This document shows positions 63,702-64,000 of a stretch of 64,000 nucleotides of DNA, piece after piece. This DNA is from Oceanirhabdus sp. W0125-5 (GTDB taxonomy: Bacteria; Bacillota; Clostridia; Clostridiales; Clostridiaceae). The notes beneath the pieces are model-generated. The model had not been told where the DNA came from and ran no database searches. It saw only the letters and a program-made list of their open reading frames with translations. Location of the stretch: positions 5,304,001 through 5,368,000 of the forward strand of contig NZ_CP115913.1 of the NCBI RefSeq assembly GCF_027938815.1, read 5' to 3'. A program made the position numbers and the translations under genes. Positions within the stretch are counted from its first letter, which is position 1. Each line of letters starts with the position of its first letter.

Positions 63702-64000
63702 TTAGTTTTCACTATACTCCAATTTAAAATCATGAATAATTCCTTGAAGGAAATCAACCAGTGTACTTTTATCTATTTCATAAGAATTTTTCTTATTTGT
63801 TTTAGTTATCTTTAAGATCTTATATGTGCTCATTAAATTAATATGATATGATACTGTTGCTCCAGTAAGTTCTAATTGTTCTATAATATCATTAGCACAT
63901 ATCTCTGGATTTTCAGCTATTAGTTTAAGCATTTTATACTTGGTTTTATCACCTAATGTTTTAATTACCCTTAATCTATTTTCAAATTCAAATTCTTTTC
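63702..64000 (-). CDS. second ArsR-type HTH protein, C-terminal part (runs off window)
   Basis: The visible 98 codons are the winged-helix end of a protein closely related to the downstream one (RVIKTLGDKTKYKMLKLIAE, GATVSYHINLMSTYKILKIT). The frame stays open through the window edge, so the start is outside. The pair is a tandem duplication. Confidence 0.8.
   Translation of the reverse strand, partial: KEFEFENRLRVIKTLGDKTKYKMLKLIAENPEICANDIIEQLELTGATVSYHINLMSTYKILKITKTNKKNSYEIDKSTLVDFLQGIIHDFKLEYSEN

Overview
The window is AT-rich DNA (roughly 27-30% GC by eye) with strong AGGAGG-type ribosome binding sites, frequent TTG/GTG starts and a Firmicutes gene repertoire: Bce-type peptide-antibiotic modules, AtoE, DegV, UppP and many chemoreceptors. 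It fits Clostridium sensu stricto or a close relative; I cannot name the species. No rRNA, tRNA or CRISPR array was seen. Nearly all of it is coding, in short mostly monocistronic or two- to four-gene units.

Layout. 0-3 kb: small regulators, an acetyltransferase and an AlkC-like repair protein. 3.2-4.4 kb: a lone DeoR regulator with a phased direct-repeat operator, next to a GC-richer stretch with no recognisable gene. 4.5-9.3 kb: a MarR regulator and a heterodimeric multidrug ABC exporter, with five exact-period 15-bp repeats over the regulator's predicted transcription start. 9.6-15.3 kb: a chemoreceptor, an AraC regulator, a BtrH-like protein, a VOC protein and small proteins. 15.5-39.5 kb: a cell-envelope defence region with three complete Bce-type modules (response regulator, intramembrane-sensing kinase, ATPase, permease), a fourth permease without its own ATPase, and uppP. 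The ATPase-permease operon of module 2 and the orphan permease carry the same operator-like palindrome, so they are probably one regulon. This region also holds a frameshifted IS605-type tnpB next to an fmt fragment, an AtoE transporter, a secreted repeat protein, and a 41-43-bp phased array of DnaA-box-like sites at 33.84-34.06 kb. 39.6-47.1 kb: a chemoreceptor, a KAS III-like protein lacking the usual His and Asn, a Fur-type ferric-iron ABC transporter and a metallo-beta-lactamase-fold protein. 47.3-64 kb: an M6 protease, small stress-type proteins, a methyltransferase, a chemoreceptor, DegV, a condensation-type acyltransferase with a zinc-ribbon membrane partner, an M28 peptidase, a TetR/MATE pair and two tandem ArsR-type regulators.

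The most unusual thing is a dispersed, highly structured intergenic element of about 270 bp, present in eleven full or partial copies at gene 3' ends. Copies begin and end with runs of a roughly 7-bp A/G-rich repeat in inverted orientation. Between these lie hairpins whose arms differ between copies but still pair, and a cloverleaf-like core. One copy is flanked by 19-bp direct repeats and has replaced the stop codon of the MATE gene, which suggests mobility. Two other copies look split, with genes between the halves.
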